Source of the DNA: an uncultured Bacteroidales bacterium
GTDB taxonomy: Bacteria; Bacteroidota; Bacteroidia; Bacteroidales; Muribaculaceae
Length of the DNA stretch: 64,000 nt
Reading direction: 5' to 3'
Assembly (NCBI GenBank): GCA_947573135.1
Contig: CANPDU010000006.1
Span: forward strand, 39,662 to 103,661
Shown: piece by piece, positions 17,539 to 26,917 of the stretch
Layout: every line of letters starts with the position of its first letter
How positions within the stretch are numbered: the stretch's first letter is position 1
Notes under the pieces: generated by a model
What the model was told of the DNA's origin: nothing
Databases searched by the model: none
What the model saw: only the letters and a program-made list of their open reading frames with translations
Program-made: the position numbers and the translations under genes

Positions 17539-20500
17539 ATGAGTTTATACGGCAGCGCTGTCAAGCGCCCAATCATGACGACACTCTGCTTTGTGGCAGT
17601 CGTCATTCTCGGTCTATTTTCGCTCAAGACTCTTCCTATCGACTTGTATCCCGATATCGACACCAATACCCTGATGGTCATGACTACCTATCAGGGTGCG
17701 AGCGCCCAGGATATCGAACAAAACGTGACACGTCCGCTTGAAAATGTACTCAACTCGGTCAACGATCTCAAGCATATCACTTCAAAATCAAGGGAGAATA
17801 TTTCGGTAATCACGCTCGAATTCGAATACGGCAAGGATATCGACGTGCTCACCAACGATGTCCGCGACAAGCTCGACCTTGTGTCATCGTCGCTGCCTGA
17901 CGACGCCGAGACTCCGATCATCTTCAAGTTCTCGACTGATATGATTCCTATCATCCTTCTCTCGGTTCAGGCCGACGAGAGCATGCCCGGTCTCTATAAA
18001 ATTCTCGACGAAGCCGTGGCCAACCCGCTGGCGCGTGTCAACGGTGTCGGCTCTGTATCGATCTCGGGCGCGCCCAAACGCGAGATACATATTTATGTCG
18101 ATCCTGTCCGTCTCGAAGCCTACAATCTGACGATCGAGCAGATCGCTTCGATCGTCGCCTCCGAAAACCGCAATATTCCGGGCGGTGCGTTCGATATCGG
18201 CTCTGACACTTATTCGCTTCGTGTTCAGGGTGAGTTTGCTTCGTCCGACGAAATGCGCGACATCGTTGTCGGATCGTATGACGGACGCAACGTATTTTTA
18301 CGCGACGTAGCGCGCATAGATGACTCGCTCGAAGAACGCGCCCAGCAGACATTCAACAACGGCGTCAAAGGCGCGATGATAGTCATTCAGAAACAAAGCG
18401 GCGCAAACTCCGTCGAGATCTCTGATAAAGTACTCAAGATGCTGCCGTCGCTCCAGAAAAGACTGCCGTCAGACGTCAAACTCGGCATAATCGTCGATAC
18501 GTCCGACAATATCCGCAACACAATCGCCTCGCTTGTCGAGACTGTGCTCTACGCATTGTTATTCGTGGTCATAGTCGTGTTCTTCTTCCTCGGACGCTGG
18601 CGCGCGACTCTTATCATTACTATCACAATCCCGATCTCGCTTATTGCATCGTTCATCTATCTTGCCATAACCGGCAATTCGCTCAACATAGTTTCTCTTT
18701 CGGCTCTATCGATCTCAATCGGTATGGTTGTCGACGACGCGATTGTGGTTCTTGAGAATGTAACGACGCACATCGAACGAGGTTCTGATCCGAAGCAGGC
18801 CGCAGTCCACGGCACCAACGAAGTCGCCGTGTCAGTTATAGCCTCGACGCTTACTCTTATCGCCGTGTTCTTCCCGCTGACTCTCGTGACAGGAATGACG
18901 GGCGTACTTTTCCGCCAGCTCGGTTGGATGGTGACCATAATGATGATCATTTCAACGGTCTGCGCGCTTTCGCTTACCCCGATGCTATGCTCGCTTCTGT
19001 TGCGCCGCGCAACTCACCACGGCAAAGTCTACAATGCTCTCTTCGGACCCGTCAACCGCGGTCTGGACGCCTTTGACAACGGTTACGGCCGTCTGCTGAC
19101 ATGGGTTGTCGGCCATAAGCTGATAACAATTATTATATGTATCGCCACATTCGTCGGATCGCTTTTCCTGATGAAGCATGTAGGTACCGAATTTTTCCCG
19201 ACAGCCGATGACGGCCGACTCAGTGTCAACCTCGAACTGCCTATCGGCACACGCGTAGAAATCGCCCAGGAAGTGACCGAACGACTTGTCAGACAGTGGC
19301 AGGAAGAATATCCCGAAATCAAAGTCATAAACTTTACCGTCGGAACAGCATCAAGCGACAACACGTTCGCTTCTCTTAGTGACAACGGCCCTCACATCGT
19401 GTCTATGAATGTCAAACTCTCCGATCCCGGTCTGCGCGACCGAGGCATCGTCGAGATCGCCGGACTGATGCGCGAGGATCTCAAACATTATCCCCAGTAC
19501 AAGAAAGCTCAGGTACGTGTAGGCGGCAACATGGGTGCCATGGGCGGTCAGGCCTCGGTCGACTTTGAGATCTACGGCTACAACTTCAGCGAGACTGACT
19601 CTGTGGCCCAGCGGCTCAAACGCGCTCTCGAAGCTATTCCGGGCACTGCCGACGTCAACATTTCTCGTTCAGACTATCAGCCGGAATATCAGGTTGATTT
19701 CGACCGTGAAAAGCTTGCAATCTACGGACTCAATCTCCAGACTGCGGCGACATATCTGCGCAACCGCATCAACGGATCGACGGCTTCACGTTTCCGTGAG
19801 GACGGCGAAGAATACGATATTAAGGTCCTTTACGATCCCGAGCACCGCACATCGCTCGACGACATCGAGAATATTCTGATCTACAATTCGGCCGGAAAGG
19901 GCGTCAGAGTACGCGATGTCGGCAAGGTAGTCGAACGCTTCACCCCCCCGACCATCGAGCGCAAGGACCGCGAGCGCATCATTACGGTCAACACTGTCGT
20001 TCAGGATGTGCCGATGAGTGAGGTCGTCGCAGCAGCGCAGGAGGCAATCGACAAGATGGATATACCGCAGGGAGTGTCGATTCAGCTTGCCGGCAACTAT
20101 GAGGACCAGCAGGACTCGTTCCGCGACCTCTTGATGCTTGCCGTGCTGATCATTATTCTTGTTTATATTGTGATGGCCGCTCAGTTCGAGAGCTACACCT
20201 ATCCCGCCATCATCATGACTTCGCTGCTTTTCGCGTTCTCAGGTGTGTTTATCATACTCTATCTTTCAGGCCATTCTCTCAACGTCATGTCGATGATCGG
20301 AGCGATCATGCTTATAGGCATCGTGGTCAAGAACGGTATCGTGCTGATAGACTATATATCGCTTAACCGAGAGCGCGGCCTCTCGATCCGACGGTCGGTC
20401 ATCGACGGCGGCAAATCGCGTCTGCGTCCTGTCGTCATGACAACCCTTACTACAATTCTTGGCATGGTGCCTATGGCCGTTGGCACCGGTCAGGGAGCCG

Positions 20501-20658
20501 AGATGTGGCGGCCTATGGGTACGGCTGTGATCGGTGGTCTCACATTCTCGACCATTCTGACTCTGCTCTTCGTGCCCGTTCTCTATTGCGTATTCGCTCA
20601 CAACGGCATCAGAAATGCACGGCGCAAGTTCCATAAATCATTAAGATCTAAAAAATGA
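17539..20658 (+). CDS. RND-superfamily efflux pump, HAE1 type
   Basis: 1039 residues, normal for AcrB/MexB-like proton-driven pumps. Twelve membrane segments are expected: one near the N terminus (MTTLCFVAVVILGLFSLK), one cluster at about 335-540 and a second cluster at about 865-1030. Two large periplasmic loops lie between them. The TM4 motif carrying the proton-relay Asp pair is present (SIGMVVDDAIVVLENV). The internal duplication is clear from GIVVKNGIVLIDYI in the second half, where the acidic pair is absent, as in AcrB. Hydrophobic HAE1 character fits export of drugs or amphiphiles rather than metals. Its last four bases overlap the start of the PII-like gene (ATGA). Confidence 0.95.
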   Translation: MSLYGSAVKRPIMTTLCFVAVVILGLFSLKTLPIDLYPDIDTNTLMVMTTYQGASAQDIEQNVTRPLENVLNSVNDLKHITSKSRENISVITLEFEYGKDIDVLTNDVRDKLDLVSSSLPDDAETPIIFKFSTDMIPIILLSVQADESMPGLYKILDEAVANPLARVNGVGSVSISGAPKREIHIYVDPVRLEAYNLTIEQIASIVASENRNIPGGAFDIGSDTYSLRVQGEFASSDEMRDIVVGSYDGRNVFLRDVARIDDSLEERAQQTFNNGVKGAMIVIQKQSGANSVEISDKVLKMLPSLQKRLPSDVKLGIIVDTSDNIRNTIASLVETVLYALLFVVIVVFFFLGRWRATLIITITIPISLIASFIYLAITGNSLNIVSLSALSISIGMVVDDAIVVLENVTTHIERGSDPKQAAVHGTNEVAVSVIASTLTLIAVFFPLTLVTGMTGVLFRQLGWMVTIMMIISTVCALSLTPMLCSLLLRRATHHGKVYNALFGPVNRGLDAFDNGYGRLLTWVVGHKLITIIICIATFVGSLFLMKHVGTEFFPTADDGRLSVNLELPIGTRVEIAQEVTERLVRQWQEEYPEIKVINFTVGTASSDNTFASLSDNGPHIVSMNVKLSDPGLRDRGIVEIAGLMREDLKHYPQYKKAQVRVGGNMGAMGGQASVDFEIYGYNFSETDSVAQRLKRALEAIPGTADVNISRSDYQPEYQVDFDREKLAIYGLNLQTAATYLRNRINGSTASRFREDGEEYDIKVLYDPEHRTSLDDIENILIYNSAGKGVRVRDVGKVVERFTPPTIERKDRERIITVNTVVQDVPMSEVVAAAQEAIDKMDIPQGVSIQLAGNYEDQQDSFRDLLMLAVLIIILVYIVMAAQFESYTYPAIIMTSLLFAFSGVFIILYLSGHSLNVMSMIGAIMLIGIVVKNGIVLIDYISLNRERGLSIRRSVIDGGKSRLRPVVMTTLTTILGMVPMAVGTGQGAEMWRPMGTAVIGGLTFSTILTLLFVPVLYCVFAHNGIRNARRKFHKSLRSKK

Positions 20659-20948
20659 AAGCAATACTTATAACGTTCGATCAGGCTCACTACGATCATA
20701 TAATAGAAATACTCGACCGCAACAACTGCCGTGGTTTTACTTCCTGGGCTCAGGTCTCCGGACGCGGCAGCAACGACGGCGAACCTCACTACGGCTCACA
20801 TGCGTGGCCGTCGCTCGCGTCTGCAATCATTACGATGGTCGATGACCACCGTGTCGACACCGTACTCGGCCGTCTGAAAGCCCTCGATGACGAACGCCCG
20901 AAACTCGGACTGCGCGCATTTGTCTGGGATGTAGAAAAAAGCATCTGA
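20655..20948 (+). CDS. Small PII/CutA-like protein coupled to the RND pump
   Basis: 97 residues with no signal peptide. The layout is beta-alpha-beta-beta-alpha-beta: MKAILITFDQAHYDHIIEIL, a loop with GFTSWAQVSGRGSNDGEPHYG, then SLASAIITMVDDHRVDTVLGRL, and a final strand LRAFVWDVEKSI. This is the ferredoxin-like plan of PII and CutA1-type trimers, and the variable loop is where PII proteins bind ligands. The start codon overlaps the pump stop (ATGA), so it is translationally coupled and should act in the cytoplasm with or on the pump. PII-like small proteins are known beside metal RND pumps and other transporters. A ligand-sensing role here is inference. Confidence 0.72.
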   Translation: MKAILITFDQAHYDHIIEILDRNNCRGFTSWAQVSGRGSNDGEPHYGSHAWPSLASAIITMVDDHRVDTVLGRLKALDDERPKLGLRAFVWDVEKSI

Positions 20949-20962
20949 CAATACGCCTAAAA

Positions 20963-20994
20963 TTTGACTGACTCAAAAAAATTTCGTTACTTTG
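20963..20994 (+). promoter_or_regulatory. Promoter of pfp
   Basis: TTTG at 20963-20966 (-33) and TTACTTTG at 20987-20994 (a one-base variant of TAnnTTTG) are 20 bases apart. They precede a 60-base leader. Confidence 0.6.
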
Positions 20995-21056
20995 CCATAT
21001 AATTTGCACAACTTCGCAAAAGACTATCATTAACATTACACATAATCATCGCATAA

Positions 21057-22706
21057 ATGAAAAAAAGCGCTTTGCAGAAAGCCCGTGCAGCTTACCAGCC
21101 CAAGCTCCCGATCGTCCTGACCGGAGCTGTAAAAGCTGTTGAAGGCAAGCCGACTGAATCAGTGGCTGATCAGGAAGCAATCAAACAACTGTTTCCTAAC
21201 ACTTACGGTCTCCCCGAACTCAAGTTTGAAAAGAATCCGACGCCCGCTCAGGGTAAACCCCTCAACGTCGGTGTGATCCTCTCCGGCGGTCAGGCCCCGG
21301 GCGGACATAATGTCATCTGCGGTCTCTTCGACGGAATCAAGAAGATTCACCGCGACAGCCGCCTTTTCGGATTCACTATGGGCCCCGGCGGTTTCGTTGA
21401 TCACAAATACATCGAGCTCACAGCCCCGATCATCGACGAATACCGCAATACCGGTGGGTTCGACATCATCGGTTCCGGCCGTACCAAACTCGAAAAGAAA
21501 GAGCAGTTTGACAAAGGCCTCGAAATTCTCCGCGAACTCAATATTTCGGCTCTTGTGATCATCGGCGGTGACGACTCCAACACCAACGCAGCTATCCTTG
21601 CCGAATATTACAAGAGCATCAACGCCGGCGTTCAGGTGATCGGTTGCCCCAAGACTATCGACGGTGACCTCAAGAACGATCTCATCGAAACATCTTTTGG
21701 TTTCGACACCGCAACTAAGGTTTACTCTGAAGTCATCGGCAACATCCAGCGTGACTGCAACTCGGCCAAGAAATACTGGCACTTCATCAAGCTCATGGGC
21801 CGTTCGGCAAGCCACATCGCCCTTGAGTGCGGACTCCAGACACAGCCCAACATCTGTATCATCTCCGAAGAAGTCGAAGCCAAGAACATGACTCTCCGTC
21901 AGCTCGTCAACGACATCGCCGACATCGTCGCCCGTCGTGCTGCCGACGGTAACAACTTCGGTACTGTCCTCATCCCCGAAGGTCTGATCGAGTTTATTCC
22001 GGCTATGAAGGCTCTGATCGCCGAGCTCAACGATCTTCTCGCCGCCGAAGGCGAAAAATTCGCTGCCCTCGATCACGCCGCACAGCGCAACTTCGTGCTC
22101 GAGAAACTGTCTCCGGCCAACTCTGAGACATACGCATCTCTGCCCGAAGGCGTTGCCCGCCAGCTCACTCTTGACCGCGACCCCCACGGCAACGTACAGG
22201 TATCGCTCATCGAGACCGAAAAACTTCTCAGCGAAATGGTCGGCAAACGTCTTAAAGAACTCAAGGCCGAAGGAAAATACGACGGCAAGTTCTCGGCTCA
22301 GCATCACTTCTTCGGCTACGAAGGCCGCTGCGCCGATCCGTCGAACTTCGACGCCGACTACTGCTATGCTCTCGGTTTCAATGCTGCCTGCCTCGTCAAC
22401 TCAGGCGTAACAGGCTACATGTCGTCGGTACGCAACCTTGTGAAACCGGCCGTACAGTGGATCGCAGGCGGTATTCCTATCACCATGATGATGAATATGG
22501 AACGCCGTCACGGTGAAATGAAACCCGTTATCCAGAAAGCTCTCGTACGTCTTGACGGAGCGCCCTTCCTCAAATTCGCTTCTCAGCGCGACGAGTGGGC
22601 TGTCAACACTTGCTACGTTTATCCCGGCCCCATCCAGTACTTCGGTCCGTCTGAAGTCTGCGACCAGCCGACAATGACACTCCGCTACGAGCATCAGGCC
22701 AAATAA
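21057..22706 (+). CDS. pfp: Diphosphate--fructose-6-phosphate 1-phosphotransferase
   Basis: 549 residues, the long PfpB-like form. It interconverts fructose 6-phosphate and fructose 1,6-bisphosphate using PPi, a reversible step of glycolysis and gluconeogenesis in the cytoplasm. Visible motifs are [18 protein letters not shown] (phosphoryl-donor site), GGDDS at residues 170-174 and [11 protein letters not shown]. The Asp after GGD (in place of Gly in ATP enzymes) and the Lys of PKTID are hallmarks of PPi-dependent enzymes. It is a single-gene unit between its promoter and a strong terminator. Class II aldolase, the next glycolytic enzyme, is encoded 2.4 kb downstream. Confidence 0.95.
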   Translation: MKKSALQKARAAYQPKLPIVLTGAVKAVEGKPTESVADQEAIKQLFPNTYGLPELKFEKNPTPAQGKPLNVGVILSGGQAPGGHNVICGLFDGIKKIHRDSRLFGFTMGPGGFVDHKYIELTAPIIDEYRNTGGFDIIGSGRTKLEKKEQFDKGLEILRELNISALVIIGGDDSNTNAAILAEYYKSINAGVQVIGCPKTIDGDLKNDLIETSFGFDTATKVYSEVIGNIQRDCNSAKKYWHFIKLMGRSASHIALECGLQTQPNICIISEEVEAKNMTLRQLVNDIADIVARRAADGNNFGTVLIPEGLIEFIPAMKALIAELNDLLAAEGEKFAALDHAAQRNFVLEKLSPANSETYASLPEGVARQLTLDRDPHGNVQVSLIETEKLLSEMVGKRLKELKAEGKYDGKFSAQHHFFGYEGRCADPSNFDADYCYALGFNAACLVNSGVTGYMSSVRNLVKPAVQWIAGGIPITMMMNMERRHGEMKPVIQKALVRLDGAPFLKFASQRDEWAVNTCYVYPGPIQYFGPSEVCDQPTMTLRYEHQAK

Positions 22707-22750
22707 CGCCGCCGCTCAAGCGATACAACATTACCCGAATCACAGCTTGT

Positions 22751-22795
22751 AATCCTGCCCCGGGGAGCAATAATGCTCTGGGCAGGATTTTTTAT
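22751..22795 (+). terminator. Rho-independent terminator of pfp
   Basis: Arms aatcctgccc (22751-22760) and gggcaggatt (22780-22789), with further pairing inside (ggagca/tgctct), followed by a run of six T. Confidence 0.9.
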
Positions 22796-22827
22796 TCACT
22801 GTCACCGCCTTATATCGGAAATATTCT

Positions 22828-22835
22828 TATCTTTG
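22828..22835 (+). promoter_or_regulatory. Putative -7 box upstream of a small membrane-protein gene
   Basis: TATCTTTG, followed by an 88-base leader to the ATG at 22924. The next base cluster (taacccttt near 22910) shows no Shine-Dalgarno sequence. Confidence 0.4.
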
Positions 22836-22923
22836 CATTATTTACCGGTTAGCACTCATATCACTCATCTGCCTGACACTCGGATCATGCTGAAATTAAT
22901 GTAACCCTTTAATCAACTAAAAT

Positions 22924-23280
22924 ATGATATTAGATAACTTTATTTTTATTGGAGCAATTATCTTTATCACAACATTGCTTTACATGTTCTTGCCTGCAGG
23001 AATAACCGGCGAAAAGAATAAATACGTTTCATATGTATTATGCGATTTTTCAATACTTTGGATAGTAAATTTAGTTATATTGCTGACTAATTTTGAGACC
23101 GTACATCCAGAGAAGTTGATTGCTCTGCTTACATTACCTGTGTCTGCTATCGTCTATTGGATCTTCCCATTTAGAGAAATGAGAAACAAAACTGTTTCTT
23201 TCCTTATAACCGCTTTTGCAATCATTGAAATAATAGCTCTCGCATCTGTGACATTCTTAGTATACGTGAACAATATGTAG
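22924..23280 (+). CDS. Small integral membrane protein, unknown function
   Basis: 118 residues that are almost entirely hydrophobic, with four predicted membrane segments: IFIGAIIFITTLLYMFLPAG, an SYVLCDFSILWIVNLVILL stretch, LIALLTLPVSAIVYWIFPF and FLITAFAIIEIIALASVTFL. The only soluble parts are short charged loops (GEKNKYVS, FREMRNKT). Base composition is more AT-rich than in pfp or the aldolase gene. No known family is recognised. It precedes a membrane-tethered regulator and a second small membrane protein (24441-24887) on the same strand, so the three may form a functional group. Confidence 0.65.
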   Translation: MILDNFIFIGAIIFITTLLYMFLPAGITGEKNKYVSYVLCDFSILWIVNLVILLTNFETVHPEKLIALLTLPVSAIVYWIFPFREMRNKTVSFLITAFAIIEIIALASVTFLVYVNNM

Positions 23281-23418
23281 CATCAATGTTGGCTTTAATA
23301 ACGATTATGACGCTGTTTCACAATTATAGATCCTGATATAATTCCTGACGATTGCAAAATAATATCCCTGGGCGGTCAAATACTCTTTGTATTAGCGCAT
23401 TAATCGAATTATTTTCGC

Positions 23419-23426
23419 TATATTTG
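23419..23426 (+). promoter_or_regulatory. -7 box abutting the start codon (predicted leaderless transcript)
   Basis: TATATTTG ends 4 bases before the ATG at 23431. In Bacteroidota transcription starts a few bases after this box, so the mRNA would begin at or next to the start codon. Confidence 0.5.
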
Positions 23427-23430
23427 TACT

Positions 23431-24252
23431 ATGAAGATTTTTCCGCTGATCTTGCTGCTCGGACTACTTGCCGGCTCATGCCGCAAAGACAACCGCGACA
23501 CCGACATATCACCGTCGGCCGATATTTCTGCATCTACCGCGCAGGAAAATACGGACACCGCCAACAGGTCTATTTCTATTGTCGGCTCTTACAAAAGCGC
23601 AATGGAAGATTACTTTCGCGGGGAAATGAACAGAAAGACAGTCTTGCTTGACGAAGCAGAGACTAAAATTGCAATATGGACTTCAATTTCGTCAGGGCTG
23701 ATCGTTATAATTTTTCTTTTGATTTTTATATATCGGCGCAGACTGAAACTGAAAGAATCTGAGATTACAGTTTTATATGAGACAATCAATCGCCTTGAAG
23801 CGGAAGTAAGTCAGATTTCACAAAACAAGAAGTCAGCGCCCGTCGAACGGACGTTTGCCATGTCTTTGCTCAATTCGATCTGCGAGGCTCGAAACGCTAT
23901 GCTTTCGACCCCCGACGGATTACACCGTTTCGGCAAGAATATTTCTCAAATTATATGCGATCTTACATCCGACAGGAATCTTGCTGCAATGGAGACTCTG
24001 ATCAACAGCAATTATGACAATCTGATGCAGCATTTCGTTAATAATGTTCCAAACCTGACCCTAAAAGAACGCACAGCCGCAATATTTATATTCTTAGGTT
24101 TTTCAAACCTATCTGTCGCTGCCATCATGCAATATAAATCATCGGTCAATGTCCGCCAGCTCCGTTATAAAATAAAAAGCAGAATTATTGCAAATCCTTC
24201 GGAATATAGCGAACGATTTCTTACATATTTCGGAACCGATCAAGGCAAATAA
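23431..24252 (+). CDS. Membrane-tethered regulator with C-terminal helix-turn-helix, TPR region absent
   Basis: 273 residues. An N-terminal lipoprotein-type signal (LLLGLLAGSC) is followed by a short disordered periplasmic part. A membrane helix (about residues 80-101, ISSGLIVIIFLLIFIYRRR), a coiled coil (KLKESEITVLYETINRLEAE) and a cytoplasmic domain come next. The C terminus, LTLKERTAAIFIFLGFSN with LRYKIKSRI about 30 residues on, resembles the LuxR-like helix-turn-helix at the end of Bacteroidota TPR-membrane-HTH regulators. Those proteins normally carry several hundred residues of periplasmic TPRs, which are missing here. It probably transmits an envelope signal to DNA; the target is unknown and the adjacent membrane-protein genes are candidates. 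Confidence 0.65.
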   Translation: MKIFPLILLLGLLAGSCRKDNRDTDISPSADISASTAQENTDTANRSISIVGSYKSAMEDYFRGEMNRKTVLLDEAETKIAIWTSISSGLIVIIFLLIFIYRRRLKLKESEITVLYETINRLEAEVSQISQNKKSAPVERTFAMSLLNSICEARNAMLSTPDGLHRFGKNISQIICDLTSDRNLAAMETLINSNYDNLMQHFVNNVPNLTLKERTAAIFIFLGFSNLSVAAIMQYKSSVNVRQLRYKIKSRIIANPSEYSERFLTYFGTDQGK

Positions 24253-24372
24253 CGGCGAAATAACGCAATTCGGCAAATTTACGCTCGTATTCACCTGACG
24301 ATAAACGAATTGCAAAATAGGCAATAACGCCGAATAACGTCTCAAAATTAGCTATTTTCACGAATCTTAGAC

Positions 24373-24380
24373 TAAATTTG
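24373..24380 (+). promoter_or_regulatory. -7 box upstream of a membrane-protein gene
   Basis: TAAATTTG, 60 bases before the ATG at 24441. No clear -33 element. Confidence 0.45.
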
Positions 24381-24440
24381 CATCGAAAAAATAATTGGAA
24401 CACGCTCTGATAATATGTATTACCTTCTAAACAAAAAATT

Positions 24441-24887
24441 ATGAAAAAACTGACTAACGCAAAAGCATTCTGGCTTACGACTTTATTTTCTCTGCTTTTC
24501 TTTATGATTACATGCTGGTCGATGGTTTTCCAAGACACGACACCTTACTGGATACAAAGTATAGGTTACTTTATGCTCACCTATATCTGCCTCGATGAAT
24601 TCAGTAAAAAGCTTCCTGATCTGAACGCCTGGATGATCGGTTTTGCATCCCTACTTGGCCTGATGATTATTGAGGCTCCGGTGAGAATATATGATTTCCC
24701 AAGCACATATGGTTCTTTGATGATAGGCGTATCATGTGTAGTCGCCATCCTGTTAGCTGTAATATGCTTTAAAGACAAACGTTCTTACTCCTTTATACTC
24801 GCTTTTATTATACTGGCTCTGTTCAATTCTGTAGTTGCTGACATGTGGCATAATTACATGACAGAGCTGAGAAATATCCGAGCTTAA
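24441..24887 (+). CDS. Small integral membrane protein, unknown function
   Basis: 148 residues with five hydrophobic segments: FWLTTLFSLLFFMITCWSMV, YWIQSIGYFMLTYICLDEF, WMIGFASLLGLMIIEAPV, SLMIGVSCVVAILLAVICF and YSFILAFIILALFNSVVAD. The final ten residues are polar (MTELRNIRA). No family is recognised. It follows the membrane-tethered regulator by 188 bases and has its own -7 box. A role as target or partner of that regulator is only a guess from position. Confidence 0.65.
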   Translation: MKKLTNAKAFWLTTLFSLLFFMITCWSMVFQDTTPYWIQSIGYFMLTYICLDEFSKKLPDLNAWMIGFASLLGLMIIEAPVRIYDFPSTYGSLMIGVSCVVAILLAVICFKDKRSYSFILAFIILALFNSVVADMWHNYMTELRNIRA

Positions 24888-25019
24888 ATATACACACCAA
24901 ATAACATTACACACGTCACCAAATCCGAACATGATTTAACTTGTGGAATTATCTTGAAATTACAGAAAAATTTCATGAATTATAACAGAGTGAGTAATCG
25001 CTAATTGAAAAATTATTCT

Positions 25020-25027
25020 TAATTTTG
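25020..25027 (+). promoter_or_regulatory. -7 box of fba
   Basis: TAATTTTG, followed by a 72-base leader before the aldolase ATG. The leader shows no obvious riboswitch fold. Confidence 0.5.
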
Positions 25028-25099
25028 CAGCGAGATTGTAACACACGGTCTCTGCGAAATTTAAACAATAATTTTCACTAACATAACCCGAACTTCAAA

Positions 25100-26098
25100 A
25101 TGGTAAGTTACAAAGACTTAGGCCTCGTGAACACTCGCGAAATGTTTGCCAAGGCCATCAAGGGCGGATATGCAATCCCCGCGTTCAACTTCAACAACAT
25201 GGAGCAGCTTCAGGCAATCATCAAAGCCGCATCTGAAGAAAAATCTCCCGTTATCCTTCAGGTTTCGAAGGGCGCTCGCAACTATGCTAACGCAACCCTT
25301 CTCCGTTACATGGCCGAAGGCGCTGTTGAATATGCTAAAGAACTCGGATGGGAGCATCCCCAGATCGTGCTTCACCTCGACCACGGTGACACATTCGAAC
25401 TCTGCAAGAGCTGCATCGACTGCGGTTTCTCTTCTGTTATGATCGACGGTTCTCACCTTCCCTACGAGGAAAATGTCGCCCTCACAAAGAAAGTTTGTGA
25501 CTACGCTCACCAGTTCGACGTAACTGTCGAAGGCGAACTCGGAGTGCTCGCCGGCGTTGAAGACGAAGTTTCTGCCGACCACCACACCTACACCGATCCC
25601 GAAGAAGTGATCGACTTCGCTACTCGCACAGGCTGCGACTCACTCGCTATCTCGATCGGTACTTCTCACGGTGCATATAAATTTACTCCCGCACAGTGCA
25701 CACGCAACGCCGAAGGCAAACTCGTTCCCCCGCCTCTGGCATTCGAAGTTCTCGACGCCGTTATGGAAAAACTCCCCGGCTTCCCCATCGTGCTTCACGG
25801 TTCTTCTTCTGTTCCCCAGGATGAAGTTGACACAATCAACATGTTCGGCGGCAAGCTCCCCGACGCTATCGGCATCCCCGAAGAACAGCTCCGCAAAGCT
25901 GCCAAGAGCGCTGTCTGCAAAATCAACATCGACTCTGACAGCCGCCTTGCTATGACTGCTGCTATCCGTCGCGTTTTCGCTGAAAAGCCCGCTGAATTCG
26001 ATCCCCGCAAATATCTCGGCCCAGCTCGCGACAACATGGAGAAACTCTATCGTCACAAAATCGTCAACGTTCTCGGCAGCGCAGGCAAAGCTGAATAA
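25100..26098 (+). CDS. fba: Class II fructose-bisphosphate aldolase
   Basis: 332 residues. It cleaves fructose 1,6-bisphosphate to DHAP and glyceraldehyde 3-phosphate using a Zn2+ ion in the cytoplasm. Class II signatures are present: VLHLDHGDTFELCKSCIDCG (metal His and catalytic Asp), GELGVLAGVEDEVS, SIGTSHGAYKF and VLHGSSSVP. Codon usage is strongly biased to C-ending codons, as expected for a highly expressed gene. It is flanked by its own promoter and a hairpin, so it is probably monocistronic. Confidence 0.96.
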   Translation: MVSYKDLGLVNTREMFAKAIKGGYAIPAFNFNNMEQLQAIIKAASEEKSPVILQVSKGARNYANATLLRYMAEGAVEYAKELGWEHPQIVLHLDHGDTFELCKSCIDCGFSSVMIDGSHLPYEENVALTKKVCDYAHQFDVTVEGELGVLAGVEDEVSADHHTYTDPEEVIDFATRTGCDSLAISIGTSHGAYKFTPAQCTRNAEGKLVPPPLAFEVLDAVMEKLPGFPIVLHGSSSVPQDEVDTINMFGGKLPDAIGIPEEQLRKAAKSAVCKINIDSDSRLAMTAAIRRVFAEKPAEFDPRKYLGPARDNMEKLYRHKIVNVLGSAGKAE

Positions 26099-26124
26099 AC
26101 TCTGACGACAAAATACGACTTTCA

Positions 26125-26172
26125 GGAAGAGACTGTGCGGCCGCTTTAAGCCCCGGTCTCTTCCTTGTATTA
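26125..26172 (+). terminator. Terminator-like hairpin after fba
   Basis: Arms ggaagagac (26125-26133) and gtctcttcc (26156-26164), with a GC-rich inner part (gcggccgc), followed by ttgtattataaa. The T-run is weak. Confidence 0.55.
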
Positions 26173-26225
26173 TAAACTTAGAAAACCGGATCAGTTATTA
26201 TATTATCTGACTAAAAACAACGACA

Positions 26226-26885
26226 ATGAAGCTAACAAAAAATATTATTATCGTCTTAGCATTGCTGACCGCACTTCCGGCCATGGCATCGGGCGATCTC
26301 AAAGACCTCCTGAACTCCGTGACTTCGGGAAAATCATCGTCTGATAACAATTCCAACCCGCTCGGATCGCTCGGCAGCGTGATTTCAAATCTCACTGCCT
26401 CATCAAGTTTTGAACTCGCAGATCTGCAGGGCACTTGGGACTATCAGTCCCCGGCTGTTACTTTCCAGAGCGATAATGTCATCCAGAAAGCAGGCGGAGC
26501 TGCAGCAGCCTCTACTATCGAAGGCAAGATGGCGCCTTACTATGAAAAAGCCGGCATCACCTCTCTACAGCTTACTGTCGACGCCGAAAACAACTTCACA
26601 ATGAAACTCAAACGCGGGTCTCTTAAAGGAACTGTCTCTAAAGACGAGCAAGGCAACCTCGAATTCAATTTCAGCGCCTTCGGCAAGATAAAACTTGGCA
26701 AAGTCAGCGCGTTTGCCACGAAATCCGGCAACACACTCAATCTGACATTCGATGTCTCAAAGTTGATTTCAATCGTAAAATCAGTGTCTTCTGTTTCGGG
26801 CATTTCTAGCCTGAACACCATCAGTTCGCTGCTGTCATCCTACGACGGCATATATGCCGGCTTTAAACTAAACCGCGTCAACTGA
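26226..26885 (+). CDS. DUF4923 family secreted protein
   Basis: 219 residues. The signal peptide ends near LPAMAS (residue 22). A Ser/Asn-rich linker follows, then the conserved DUF4923 core: FELADLQGTWDYQSPAVTF, KAGGAAAASTIEGKMAPYYE, LTVDAENNFTMKLKRG and FNFSAFGKIKLGKVSAFAT. The beta-rich, lipocalin-like layout suggests a small barrel that binds something in the periplasm. DUF4923 is found almost only in Bacteroidales, which supports the host assignment. It lies just upstream of the K+ transporter genes but is separated from them by a terminator-like hairpin. Confidence 0.88.
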   Translation: MKLTKNIIIVLALLTALPAMASGDLKDLLNSVTSGKSSSDNNSNPLGSLGSVISNLTASSSFELADLQGTWDYQSPAVTFQSDNVIQKAGGAAAASTIEGKMAPYYEKAGITSLQLTVDAENNFTMKLKRGSLKGTVSKDEQGNLEFNFSAFGKIKLGKVSAFATKSGNTLNLTFDVSKLISIVKSVSSVSGISSLNTISSLLSSYDGIYAGFKLNRVN

Positions 26886-26917
26886 TTTATTTTACAAATA
26901 TACTGCGACATTCTCGG

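Noticed and set aside
21159..22307. 382-codon open frame antisense to pfp
   Set aside because: It is a shadow of a strongly codon-biased gene; there is no signal, motif or promoter, and pfp on the other strand is certain. The same applies to long antisense frames under the amylase (36434-37495), mlaF (50500-51246) and prs (37907-38554) genes.
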